DNA of 26,800 nucleotides from Clostridiales bacterium (GTDB lineage Bacteria; Bacillota; Clostridia; Christensenellales; Aristaeellaceae). The translations under genes were made by a program, and so were the position numbers. The notes under the pieces were generated by a model that was not told where the DNA came from, did not search any database, and was given only the letters and a program-made list of their open reading frames with translations. The DNA is taken from assembly GCA_004556545.1 (NCBI GenBank), contig SFGO01000027.1:1-26800 (forward strand), read 5' to 3'. Below, piece by piece: positions 1 through 7,580 of the stretch. How positions within the stretch are numbered: the first letter of the stretch is position 1; the number at the start of each line of letters is the position of its first letter.

Positions 1-241
1 GCACCGTAGGGAAGGCGCAAGGCGGGTTGCCCTTGGGCAACCCGGTCTGCCTTTGGCAGACTGAACTTTTCAAATAGAATTTGAAAAGTTCACCGGTCGT
101 CCAGTGGGCACAACCGCCGCAGGCGGTTAACGACCCGCAGGTGTGACACGAAACGAGCGGGGACTACGGCAGTAGTCCCCGCGACGATTGAGTGGCAGCA
201 GTGCCTCCTGCACCTCCACTTTTTTGACACTCTGAAGCGAA
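1..241 (+). repeat. Mosaic of tandem short palindromes (element copy 1)
   Basis: This stretch holds no plausible gene but a string of perfect small hairpins. They are 24-31 with 36-43, 45-51 with 55-61, 63-75 with 79-91 (13 bp, AT-rich), 112-118 with 122-128, and 157-167 with 172-182 (11 bp). An outer pair, GGTCGT at 95-100 with ACGACC at 130-135, encloses the fourth hairpin and gives a branched fold. The stretch begins GCACCGTAGG and ends with TTTTTTGACACTCTGAA. Both ends resemble those of the element at 26671-26800 read on the other strand, so I infer one repeat family with variable interior. It lies downstream of the RpiR gene, with the GACA..CTGAA end nearest that gene. Bases 242-336, between the element and the stop codon, show nothing I can name. 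The left limit may lie outside the window. Confidence 0.6.
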
Positions 242-336
242 TTTTCGCCATTCCTTTTGTCATCTATAGACTCCGGCTCTTTTGGGAAAAAACGTCGGCA
301 GGGCTGTATTTCCTTCGCAGTACCCCGATCGCTGTA

Positions 337-339
337 CTA
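337..339 (-). other. Stop codon of the RpiR gene, no clear terminator beyond
   Basis: Past this TAG the minus strand has a six-T run near 292 without a convincing stem. Transcription may therefore continue into the palindrome element, whose hairpins could protect or end the RNA. Confidence 0.3.
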
Positions 340-1143
340 TTCGTTGTCCATGTCCGGAAAAGGGTGGATTTCCGCCACGCAGGCGGCGCACAGGGTTTCG
401 ATCACGTAGCAAAGAGCCAGCCGGTCCGGCATGGAGCCGCCGAAGAACTCGATGGTGCCGCAGAACAGCTTCTCCTGACAATATTGCTGGGCAGGCGTTT
501 TGCCGCAGCAGGATAAGGAAACCAGCTCCACGCCCCGTTTCTGTAGTTGAGCGGCCACGCTTTCCAGCACGTCCGCGTTATCCGAGGCAGTGTCTGTCGA
601 GAGTAAAAAGGCCAAATCCTGCGCGTTCATTTCCCGGCGGCACAGCGCCTTGGGATAAGGCGGGGTCAGGCTGACGCCCTTTCCGATCGCCTGCAAAACC
701 GTATCGCTCAGGTGGGCGGCCAAGGCATGGGCCCCGGCTGGAGCGAAAAAATAGATCTGCCGCGCCGCCAGCATCTTTTCCGAAACCGCCCGAAGGGTTT
801 CCGCCTTCAGAATGCTCCGGGCGTTCTGAAGCCCCTGACAATGAAGACGGCACAGCTCGTCGGCGATGTTCCCCGCAGCGGCCTCGGTTTCATCCGCCGG
901 AAGGGGTTCCCGTTCCAATGCCGCCGCCAGAGAAAGCCGCAGATCGTCGTAGCCGCCCAGGCCGATGGTTCGGCAAAAGCGGACGATGCTGCTTTCGCCC
1001 ACAGAGCAGCGAAACGCCAGTTCCCGGATTCGCAGGTTCACCACTTCGCCGCCGTGATCCAGAACGTAATCGGCGATGCTTTTTTCCACGCGCGTAAATG
1101 AGGGATACTGCGTCCGGATGCTTGCCAGCACTTCTCTGCCCAT
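337..1143 (-). CDS. MurR/RpiR family transcriptional regulator (HTH + SIS)
   Basis: Sugar-phosphate-responsive DNA-binding regulator of 268 residues. The N-terminal RpiR-type helix-turn-helix covers about residues 1-75, with the typical stretch RIRELAFRCSVGESSIVRFC around residues 37-56. A SIS (sugar isomerase fold) domain follows from about residue 105 to 240 and would bind a phosphosugar. The ATG at 1143 is chosen because AAGAGGAG lies five bases upstream. An in-frame ATG at 1185 exists but lies at the transcription start predicted from the promoter at 1194-1222. The gene lies downstream of the membrane AraC gene on the same strand, separated by a terminator, and next to a glycan operon, so control of that operon by a phosphorylated sugar is a reasonable inference. 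The effector is not visible in the sequence. Confidence 0.
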   Translation of the reverse strand: MGREVLASIRTQYPSFTRVEKSIADYVLDHGGEVVNLRIRELAFRCSVGESSIVRFCRTIGLGGYDDLRLSLAAALEREPLPADETEAAAGNIADELCRLHCQGLQNARSILKAETLRAVSEKMLAARQIYFFAPAGAHALAAHLSDTVLQAIGKGVSLTPPYPKALCRREMNAQDLAFLLSTDTASDNADVLESVAAQLQKRGVELVSLSCCGKTPAQQYCQEKLFCGTIEFFGGSMPDRLALCYVIETLCAACVAEIHPFPDMDNE

Positions 1144-1178
1144 GCCGCTCCTCTTCTTTCGTAAAATCATTCCATTGT

Positions 1179-1192
1179 GAAACAACGCTTTC
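1179..1192. promoter_or_regulatory. Inverted repeat over the RpiR gene start site (candidate operator)
   Basis: On the minus strand this reads GAAA-N6-TTTC, a short dyad immediately downstream of the -10 box and spanning the predicted transcription start. RpiR-family proteins bind dyads of this kind in their own promoters, so autoregulation is plausible. The dyad is short and could be chance. Confidence 0.35.
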
Positions 1193-1193
1193 G

Positions 1194-1222
1194 ATTATAA
1201 AGAAAGAAAACAGGAACGTCAA
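1194..1222 (-). promoter_or_regulatory. Sigma-A promoter of the RpiR gene
   Basis: On the minus strand TTGACG (1222-1217) is followed after exactly 17 bases by a perfect TATAAT (1199-1194). This is among the best promoter matches in the window and would give an mRNA leader of about 45 bases to the ATG at 1143. Confidence 0.8.
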
Positions 1223-1227
1223 GATGC

Positions 1228-1250
1228 AAAATGTGACTATTTGTCATTTT
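1228..1250. promoter_or_regulatory. Palindrome upstream of the RpiR -35 box
   Basis: The left arm AAAATGTGAC and right arm GTCATTTT are complementary apart from a two-base insertion, around a TATTT centre. The palindrome sits five bases upstream of the -35 hexamer, a position suited to a regulator. Which protein binds it cannot be told from sequence. Confidence 0.4.
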
Positions 1251-1288
1251 TTGAAGAAAAGGACAGAAAAAAAGAACGGAACAAAAGA

Positions 1289-1321
1289 AGCCGGAAAACA
1301 TTCGGCGGATGCTTTCCGGCT
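1289..1321 (-). terminator. Terminator of the membrane AraC gene
   Basis: AGCCGGAAA and TTTCCGGCT form a 9-bp stem with further pairing inside the loop. On the minus strand it is followed by the T-rich run TCTTTTG and then a second T-run. It lies about 110 bases past the AraC stop codon and separates that gene from the RpiR promoter. Confidence 0.6.
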
Positions 1322-1431
1322 GCGGAGATGCTGAAACTGGGGGAGCGAGGGCACGAAGCGTCAAATTTTTATTAGAGGAATAACGCACCCAAAAGAGCAG
1401 GGCAACGCCGCACAAATGAGGGCAGGATGGC

Positions 1432-3486
1432 CTAGCGTTCGTCGTTCCCGTTTTTCTTTGATTCCATTTCCGAAAGTTTTTCCCGGTATTTTCCGGCTGT
1501 CGTGCCGATAATCCGCTTAAAGGCACGATTAAACGAATCGATATTGATATAGCCGCAGAGCTCGGCCACACGGCGGATGGTCAGATCGGGATTTTCTTTC
1601 AGCAGGCGGGTGGCCGCGTGGATCCGCACGGAATGCAGGTATTCCAGCGGCCCGATCTGCATTCCCTGCCGAAACGCCCGCGAGACTACGTCGGGATTTC
1701 GTCCCAGACGCTGAGCAATCGCCGACACATTGAGATCAGGGTCAAAGTAGCTGGATTGAACCAGTTGAATGACCTGCTCAAGCAGGTGCCCTTCGCTTTT
1801 CGCCGATGAATCGGAGGTTTTTTCCCGCTCACGTTCCAACAGCAGATACAGCTGAGAGGCGTCGTTTTGCAATGCGCTGTCGTTTCCCGTCAGCACAGCC
1901 TGCTGCATGGCAGAAAGAATCGAAAGAATATGGCTTTCCATGGCCGGAATTTCCTGATACATCTGGATGGGGGCGCTGCAGGGCAGCAGCCGCATCTGAG
2001 ACAGCTGCTCCATCAGGGTGATGGAAGTCTGCGAAAAGGACTCTCCCACAGCGGCAACATCGGTCGCACAGCAAACAAATTCTGCTGAATATTCCTCCTG
2101 AAGAAAGCTCAAAGCCCTTTGCAGATCGTTCCTGAACAGGGGAATCTGCGAATCGCCGCTATGCTGCAATCCCATCAGGAAAAGCAGCTGCTGTCCTGTC
2201 TGCAGGGATACTACGCTGAAATTTGGCTCCAGCATTTTTCGAATCAATTCTTGCGCGATGGAGAAGATGGTTTCGTCATCCTGAACGTCTCCGTAATCGA
2301 CCAGCGTCATTTCAATATAGCACCAGTAGGGCATGGGAAAGGGCTGTCGGCATTGGGCAAAGCGTTTTGCAGCGGCTGTCTCCGCCTGAGAAGTGCCAAG
2401 TTCCGTATAAAGTCTGGCGTCGTCCTGCCGCAGTCTGATTCGGTCTTCACGCTGCTTGAGCTTTTGACGGTCATCCAGCGCTTTTTGCAGCAGCGTATGA
2501 AGCTGGTCAAATTCGTGATTTTCCTCATCCGTATCAAATCCGCTGTCGTTAGCCATCCGCAGCACCTCGGCTACAGGAGTGTAATTTCGTTTCAGAGAAA
2601 GGATAATGACCATAAAGCTGAGGAACGTGCATACCGGGATCGCCGCAAGCAGGCCGGTGGTCTGCTTTAACAGCGCCGTGCGTATGGCCGTCCGGGATCT
2701 GACGCTGATAATACGGTAATCATACCCGTCCAGCCGCAGCGCCGTGACCAACCACTTGTTAGAAGCAAATTCGCCTTCCTCCGCCAGAAACTGAACGGTG
2801 TCCAGCGGAAAATCCTCTCCGTTTTGGAATAAAATATCTCCCTGAAGCGTGGTAAAAGCAAAATACTCATCCGTAGAGTTTTCGCCATACAGGTCGATTA
2901 GATAATCGGGACGCAAATTGAAAAGGACGCAGGAACCATTTCCCAATCCCGTAAAAAAATACAGCGTATCATCCACGCGCTGCAGCCCGCCCCGACGGGT
3001 AAAGCTCAGCAGCTGCTTTAGTTCATCCAGACTTTTCCAAAGAGCTTCATGGTTTTCCGTCAGCGAATACAGCTGATCCAAAGGAAGGACGCGCTTGGAG
3101 GTAATCCCGTATCCGCTTTTTCCCATATAAAGCAGGATTTCCTCCACGCTCCGGGAGGTGTTGACCGCGCTGGAAAGCTGAGTGCAAAGGCGAACCATGG
3201 TCGTATGATCGGTGCTCTGCAGATCGGCGCGGCTGCGGGTGACGGCGTTGGTCTGGGAAACGGTGGTATAGAACTGATTGGCCAATAAGGTCAGATCCGT
3301 CAATTCACTCTGCAGGGCGGTCTGATAGCGGTGCAGCTGCGCGTACTGCATTTGCTGCAGGTTTCCTTCCAGCACTGCGGAATGATTTTGAAACAGAACA
3401 TAGCATAACAGCGCCAGCGGAAAGAGGACAAGCAAATAAGAAAGGATCAGGCTCTGCAGAAGCGGACGTTTTCTGGCTTTATGCAT
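1432..3486 (-). CDS. Membrane-anchored AraC family regulator
   Basis: This 684-residue protein has a transmembrane helix at about residues 9-32, an extracellular sensor region to about 272 and a second helix at about 275-298. A linker region follows, and a C-terminal AraC-type double helix-turn-helix spans about 573-675. The signature CGYINIDSFNRAFKR near the C-terminus is typical of the second AraC helix-turn-helix. Proteins of this layout (Cache-like extracellular sensor, no histidine kinase) are usually found beside LplABC-type sugar transporters in Clostridia and Paenibacillus and control them. That matches the divergent operon starting 459 bases away. The ATG at 3486 is preceded by AGGAGGA at seven bases. 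It presumably senses an extracellular sugar or the loaded binding protein. The ligand is unknown. Confidence 0.85.
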   Translation of the reverse strand: MHKARKRPLLQSLILSYLLVLFPLALLCYVLFQNHSAVLEGNLQQMQYAQLHRYQTALQSELTDLTLLANQFYTTVSQTNAVTRSRADLQSTDHTTMVRLCTQLSSAVNTSRSVEEILLYMGKSGYGITSKRVLPLDQLYSLTENHEALWKSLDELKQLLSFTRRGGLQRVDDTLYFFTGLGNGSCVLFNLRPDYLIDLYGENSTDEYFAFTTLQGDILFQNGEDFPLDTVQFLAEEGEFASNKWLVTALRLDGYDYRIISVRSRTAIRTALLKQTTGLLAAIPVCTFLSFMVIILSLKRNYTPVAEVLRMANDSGFDTDEENHEFDQLHTLLQKALDDRQKLKQREDRIRLRQDDARLYTELGTSQAETAAAKRFAQCRQPFPMPYWCYIEMTLVDYGDVQDDETIFSIAQELIRKMLEPNFSVVSLQTGQQLLFLMGLQHSGDSQIPLFRNDLQRALSFLQEEYSAEFVCCATDVAAVGESFSQTSITLMEQLSQMRLLPCSAPIQMYQEIPAMESHILSILSAMQQAVLTGNDSALQNDASQLYLLLEREREKTSDSSAKSEGHLLEQVIQLVQSSYFDPDLNVSAIAQRLGRNPDVVSRAFRQGMQIGPLEYLHSVRIHAATRLLKENPDLTIRRVAELCGYINIDSFNRAFKRIIGTTAGKYREKLSEMESKKNGNDER

Positions 3487-3666
3487 TTCAAAATCCTCCT
3501 AATGTCTGATAGAGGGATATTGGCTCAAATCGTCGAAGAAATGCTGCGCAAAGCGCGGGGGATGGCCGGACCCCGCCGCATAGTGAAAGGGAGCGGAAAA
3601 GGGCGGCGGCTCCTTCGGCAGCTCTGTGCGAGGAGCGACAGTTTGAGCATATCTGCTGCTTTTTTT

Positions 3667-3696
3667 ATTGTAGCCGAAAGCCCAAAGTTTTTTCAA
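3667..3696 (-). promoter_or_regulatory. Probable promoter of the membrane AraC gene
   Basis: On the minus strand TTGAAA (3696-3691) is followed after 18 bases by TACAAT (3672-3667). The leader to the ATG at 3486 would be about 175 bases, long enough for further control, though I see no convincing riboswitch in it. Confidence 0.5.
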
Positions 3697-3798
3697 GGCG
3701 ATGGAGCGGCGTTTGGTGCAAAAAGAATACGTAAAATCCGATACGGGAATCGTCAAAAAACGATTCGCCCTATTTTTGCCCAATCTGGCGCGCTTTTA

Positions 3799-3843
3799 GC
3801 AATAAAACACATTTTGGCGGTACCGACGGATTTTGCTTATTGC
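3799..3843. promoter_or_regulatory. Dyad upstream of the transporter operon (candidate AraC operator)
   Basis: GCAATAA at 3799-3805 and TTATTGC at 3837-3843 form a perfect 7-bp inverted repeat. Its centre coincides with the small palindrome GGTACC at 3819-3824. It lies in the 459-bp gap between the two divergent genes and overlaps the candidate -35 box of the operon. That is where an activator or repressor from the flanking AraC or RpiR genes would bind. The assignment is inference from position and symmetry. I see nothing else definable in the gap apart from the two promoters. Confidence 0.4.
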
Positions 3844-3868
3844 TTTTTTGACCAAAAAGCCGTAAAAA
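3840..3868 (+). promoter_or_regulatory. Candidate promoter of the glycan operon
   Basis: TTGCTT at 3840-3845 and TAAAAA at 3863-3868 are spaced 17 bases apart. The match is imperfect, as expected for an activator-dependent promoter. A TTGACC at 3849-3854 is a possible alternative -35, but it has no good -10 at the right distance. Confidence 0.35.
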
Positions 3869-3945
3869 TAGCACATGCAGTTTGTCCGGTCAAGGCGCCA
3901 AACCGGCAGACCAACGGAACCAATAAAATATGGAGGAAAACAGCC

Positions 3946-5544
3946 ATGAAAAAAAGTCTCGCTTTGATTCTGTGCCTTATGCTCTGCCTGTGCAGCTGCG
4001 CGCTGGCGGAGCCCGAAGCCGTTACCCTTCCTCTGACGGAAGAAAAAGCCACGTTAACGGTTTATATGCAGGCCCCCTCCGGCAGCCTGAGCATGATGAC
4101 CGACCTGAACGAGTCTCCTACCATCCAGAAGCTGGAAGAGCTGACCAACGTTCATATTGAATTCATCTGCCCGCCGGAAAACGACGACGGTTCCTTCTTC
4201 AATATGCTGGTCGCCTCCGGCGAATATCCGGATATTTTCATTGCGGCGGATGAGCTGGGTCGGGATTATCCCGGTCAGACCGACGGCGCGATCGAGGATG
4301 GCATCGTCATCAACCCTAACGAGCTGGTCGAAAAGTACGCGCCCGATTATCTGGCGATGTACAACTCGCTTTCCGATAAGGATAAGCTGGTCCTGAAGAC
4401 CGACAGCGGCGTGTACAAGCTGACCGGCCTGGGCAGCAACGTGGTCAACGGCATCCAGCACACCGGCCTGCAGATCCGCAAGGACTGGCTGGACGCGCTG
4501 GGTCTGGAGGTTCCCAAGACCTATGAGGACTTCGAAAAAGCCATGCTGGCCATCAAGGAAGCCTATGATGTGACCGTTCCGCTGGCCTTCGCTCAGTTCG
4601 ACGATTATTTCATCAACAACAGCAACGTGCTGGCTGCCGGCTACGGCGTCACCTGGGACGGCTTCATCCTGAACGATGAAGGCAAGGTCACTCACTCCTA
4701 TCTGCAGGCCGGCTATCGTGATTTCCTGGAAATGATGACACGCTGGATGAGCGAAGGCATCATCGACGTGGATAACATCAACCGCACGCATGACGACTGC
4801 AAGAAGATGTACTACACCGGCCGCACCGCCGTCATCGGCATCGGCAACTGGGAGACCCGTACCCTCATTCAGACCGGCCCCACCGAGGATCCCAACTTCC
4901 ACTCCGTTCCCATGAGCACCCTGCGCAAGGCGGGCGACGACAGCGTCCTGGGCACCGCTTCCTGCCTGAAGCGCGTCAGCACCGAAAGCCGCTTCTTTAT
5001 CTCCACCGCCTGCAAGAACCCCGAGCTGGCCATGAAGTGGATCGACTGCCTCTTCAAGCCGGAGATCAACCTGCTGACCACCTTTGGTATCGGCGATCTG
5101 GGCGACGGTCACACCACCTATGAAATCAACGAAAACGGCGATTACGTCCGTTCCGCGTGGATGACCTCTGAAGAAAACCCCGATTACCCCAACGGCACCA
5201 ACCGTCACTACATCCAGAACCTGACCACCGAAGTGCCAGATTCCATGGAACTGTCTCAGTACGACCTGCCGGAGCATCGGGAAAACTGGAAGGTCTGGAG
5301 CGAGGGCGTCAGCGATGAAAAGCTGGTTCCCGGCGGCGTGAGCCTGACCAGCGACGAAAGCCGCACCGTGTCCGAAGTCATGACCGAGATCAAGACCTAC
5401 ATGTCCGAGCTGGCGCTTAAGATCATCTGCGGCGAAGCCTCCCTGGAGGACTGGGACGCCGCCGTGGCCAACCTGGACGGCATGGGAATCCAGAAAGCCA
5501 TCGACGCCGAGCAGGCGGCGCTGGATCGTTTCAACGCCCGTTAA
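3946..5544 (+). CDS. Extracellular solute-binding protein of a sugar ABC transporter (LplA/YtcQ type)
   Basis: This 532-residue exported protein captures a sugar or oligosaccharide for the two permeases that follow. The N-terminus has KK, a hydrophobic leucine/cysteine-rich core and a cleavage-like ALA|EPE site at about residue 22. An LCSC sequence just before it could alternatively act as a lipobox, so lipidation is undecided. The large size and the early YTGGRTAVIGIGNW-like lobe-two motifs fit the long LplA/YtcQ-type binding proteins of CUT1 transporters. The ATG at 3946 follows GGAGG by nine bases. The reading frame is open far upstream, but that part lacks a signal peptide and lies in the promoter region. 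No ATPase gene is nearby, as is usual for this class, which shares an MsmK-like ATPase encoded elsewhere. Confidence 0.88.
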   Translation: MKKSLALILCLMLCLCSCALAEPEAVTLPLTEEKATLTVYMQAPSGSLSMMTDLNESPTIQKLEELTNVHIEFICPPENDDGSFFNMLVASGEYPDIFIAADELGRDYPGQTDGAIEDGIVINPNELVEKYAPDYLAMYNSLSDKDKLVLKTDSGVYKLTGLGSNVVNGIQHTGLQIRKDWLDALGLEVPKTYEDFEKAMLAIKEAYDVTVPLAFAQFDDYFINNSNVLAAGYGVTWDGFILNDEGKVTHSYLQAGYRDFLEMMTRWMSEGIIDVDNINRTHDDCKKMYYTGRTAVIGIGNWETRTLIQTGPTEDPNFHSVPMSTLRKAGDDSVLGTASCLKRVSTESRFFISTACKNPELAMKWIDCLFKPEINLLTTFGIGDLGDGHTTYEINENGDYVRSAWMTSEENPDYPNGTNRHYIQNLTTEVPDSMELSQYDLPEHRENWKVWSEGVSDEKLVPGGVSLTSDESRTVSEVMTEIKTYMSELALKIICGEASLEDWDAAVANLDGMGIQKAIDAEQAALDRFNAR

Positions 5545-5557
5545 CCGTCAACCATTT

Positions 5558-5594
5558 TACCGGGAAAGGGGCCGTCCGGCCTCTTTCCCCGGTA
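5558..5594. other. Long hairpin after the binding-protein gene
   Basis: TACCGGGAAAGGGGCC and its near-complement form a stem of about 16 bp with a four-base loop, starting 13 bases past the stop codon. It has no T-run, so it is more likely an mRNA 3'-end stabilizer, working with the terminator just downstream. Confidence 0.6.
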
Positions 5595-5602
5595 AGCCTC
5601 AT

Positions 5603-5656
5603 GGAAACGGCAGATGGCATATCCTGCCACAGAACCGTTTCCTTTTTTATTTTTCG
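5603..5656 (+). terminator. Intra-operon terminator between binding protein and permeases
   Basis: GGAAACGG at 5603-5610 pairs with CCGTTTCC at 5635-5642, with an inner GGCA/TGCC pairing, and is followed at once by TTTTTTATTTTT. Partial readthrough here would explain a higher level of binding protein than of permeases, a common arrangement in binding-protein transporter operons. A GCCGCTG/CAGCGGC hairpin follows at 5658-5676, just ahead of the permease ribosome site. Confidence 0.7.
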
Positions 5657-5701
5657 GGCCGCTGCCGCACAGCGGCGGTTTTCCGGTAAGGAGGAATCGC
5701 T

Positions 5702-6643
5702 TTGAACGCAGAATCCCTCACTGTAAGGCGTGCGCCGCTGCGCAGGCGTCTTTTGGATAATATTCGAAACCATCCGCTGCTTTATCTGCTGGCCCTTCCG
5801 GTGGCGGCTTATTATATCATTTTCTGTTATCTGCCGATGTACGGCGTTGTGATCGCCTTTCAGGATTTCAAGCCCGCGCTTGGAATTGCCGGCAGCCGCT
5901 GGGTGGGGCTGAAGCATTTTGAAAAGCTCGTCACCAGCCGCTATTTCGGCAGGCTGCTGGGAAATACCCTGAGCATCAATCTGGGTATGCTGCTGGTGGG
6001 TTTTCCGCTGCCCATTCTGTTCGCCCTGCTTTTGAACGAGATCCCCAGCCGCGGCTTTCAGCGCGTGACCCAGACCATTACGTATATGCCCCATTTTATT
6101 TCGACCGTGGTCATCTGCGGTCTGATGGTGCAGTTCTGCTCCAGCAACGGCATCCTGACCAACGTGCTTTCCCATCTTGGCATGCAGAAAACCAACCTGT
6201 TTACGGTGCCCCGCTATTTCCAGCCGCTGTATATCGGCATGAATATCTGGCAGAATCTGGGTTGGGATTCCATTATCTATTTCGCCGCTCTGGCCGGGGT
6301 GGACAGCGAACTGTACGAAGCCGCCCAGATCGACGGCGCGGGGCGCTGGCGGCGGATGCTTCACGTAACGCTGCCCGGCATTATGCCCACCGTGGTGATC
6401 CTTCTAATCATGCGCATCGGAAGCCTGATGAATCTGGGCTGGGATCAGATCATCCTGCTGTATAACGAGCGGGTTTATGAAACGGCGGACGTGATCTCCA
6501 CCTATGTATACCGCATGGGTCTGAGCAAATTTGAATACAGCTTCGGCTCGGCGGTAGGACTGCTGAATTCGCTCATCAATATTATGCTGCTGGTAGGCGC
6601 CAACGCGCTTTCACGCAGGGTGAATGAAACCGCGCTGTGGTAA
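5702..6643 (+). CDS. Sugar ABC transporter permease (LplB type)
   Basis: This 313-residue inner-membrane permease of the CUT1 family has about six hydrophobic segments. The EAA loop reads EAAQIDGAGRWRRMLHVTLP at about residues 205-224, the site that contacts the ATPase. N-terminal basic residues precede the first helix, LLYLLALPVAAYYIIFCYLP. The start is a TTG at 5702, supported by AAGGAGG seven bases upstream; no better ATG is available. It pairs with the next gene, 12 bases downstream of its stop, to form the heterodimeric pore. Confidence 0.9.
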   Translation: MNAESLTVRRAPLRRRLLDNIRNHPLLYLLALPVAAYYIIFCYLPMYGVVIAFQDFKPALGIAGSRWVGLKHFEKLVTSRYFGRLLGNTLSINLGMLLVGFPLPILFALLLNEIPSRGFQRVTQTITYMPHFISTVVICGLMVQFCSSNGILTNVLSHLGMQKTNLFTVPRYFQPLYIGMNIWQNLGWDSIIYFAALAGVDSELYEAAQIDGAGRWRRMLHVTLPGIMPTVVILLIMRIGSLMNLGWDQIILLYNERVYETADVISTYVYRMGLSKFEYSFGSAVGLLNSLINIMLLVGANALSRRVNETALW

Positions 6644-6655
6644 GGAGGCCTTGCA

Positions 6656-7546
6656 ATGCATCATGTTGAAGCCAGAAAAATAACCTATAAAATCGCCAAT
6701 GCCCTGATCGTCGTTCTCATGCTTTTTCTGATCGTGATTACCATTTATCCGATGTATTACACGATCTGCGCTTCCTTTTCGGATGCGCGGGCATTGATGA
6801 AAAGCAGCGACCTGCTGCTCAAGCCCCTGGAGCCGGCTACGCTGGAAGGATACCGCATGGTTTTTTCCAACCCCAATATCCTGCACAGCTTTTACAACAC
6901 CATTTTTTACGTGGTCGTGGGCACGGCCATCAGCATGGCGCTGACCATCGCCGGAGCCTACGTTACCAGCCGCGAAGACTTCCTGCCCCGGAATGTGATG
7001 ATGAAAGGCATGCTGTTTACCATGTTTTTCAGCGGCGGACTGATCCCGTGGTTTTTCGTGGTCCGGGATCTGGGCATGTATAACACCCGCTGGGCCATCG
7101 TGATCCCGGCGGCGTTATCCACTTACAATCTGATCATCATGCGCACCTTCTTCAAATCCATCCCCGCGGCGCTGGAAGAAAGCGCGCTGCTGGACGGCGC
7201 CAACGACTTTCAGGTGCTTACCCGCATCACGCTTCCCCTGTCCTCCTCCGTTCTGGCGGTGATCGGAATGTACTACGCCGTGGCCCAGTGGAACGGCTGG
7301 TATCATTCTCTGATCTTTCACCGCAGCCGGGAATTGTACCCGCTGCAGATGATCCTGCGCGAACTGCTGATCCTCAACGAAATGTCTTCCACGGACAGCG
7401 CGGCCAATCTGGTAGAGGAAAGCTATGCGAAAGACCTGATCAAGTATTGCACCATTACAGTCACCACCGTTCCGATCCTGGTCATCTATCCTTTCCTGCA
7501 AAAGTATTTTGTGAAGGGCGTCATGATCGGCGCTGTGAAGGGCTGA
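6656..7546 (+). CDS. Sugar ABC transporter permease (LplC/YtcP type)
   Basis: This 296-residue permease is the second half of the transporter pore. It has an N-terminal helix with LIVVLMLFLIVITIYPMYY and an EAA loop ESALLDGANDFQVLTRITLP at about residues 175-194. It ends with the KYFVKGVMIGAVKG signature typical of the YtcP/LplC branch. The ATG at 6656 has AAGGAGG seven bases upstream. Its stop is followed after 34 bases by the first glycosidase of the operon. Confidence 0.92.
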   Translation: MHHVEARKITYKIANALIVVLMLFLIVITIYPMYYTICASFSDARALMKSSDLLLKPLEPATLEGYRMVFSNPNILHSFYNTIFYVVVGTAISMALTIAGAYVTSREDFLPRNVMMKGMLFTMFFSGGLIPWFFVVRDLGMYNTRWAIVIPAALSTYNLIIMRTFFKSIPAALEESALLDGANDFQVLTRITLPLSSSVLAVIGMYYAVAQWNGWYHSLIFHRSRELYPLQMILRELLILNEMSSTDSAANLVEESYAKDLIKYCTITVTTVPILVIYPFLQKYFVKGVMIGAVKG

Positions 7547-7580
7547 GCCAGAATACGGGACAGAAATGAGGAAAAAAGGC

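Noticed and set aside
1..241. CRISPR array or integron attachment sites
   Set aside because: The hairpins differ from one another in sequence and spacing, and there is no repeated spacer pattern, cas gene or integrase nearby.
3487..3660. Riboswitch in the leader of the membrane AraC gene
   Set aside because: The leader is long, but I found no conserved aptamer sequence or terminator/antiterminator pair.
3481..3945. N-terminal extension of the solute-binding protein
   Set aside because: The frame is open upstream, but the signal peptide and the GGAGG site start at 3946, and the region contains promoters of both divergent genes.
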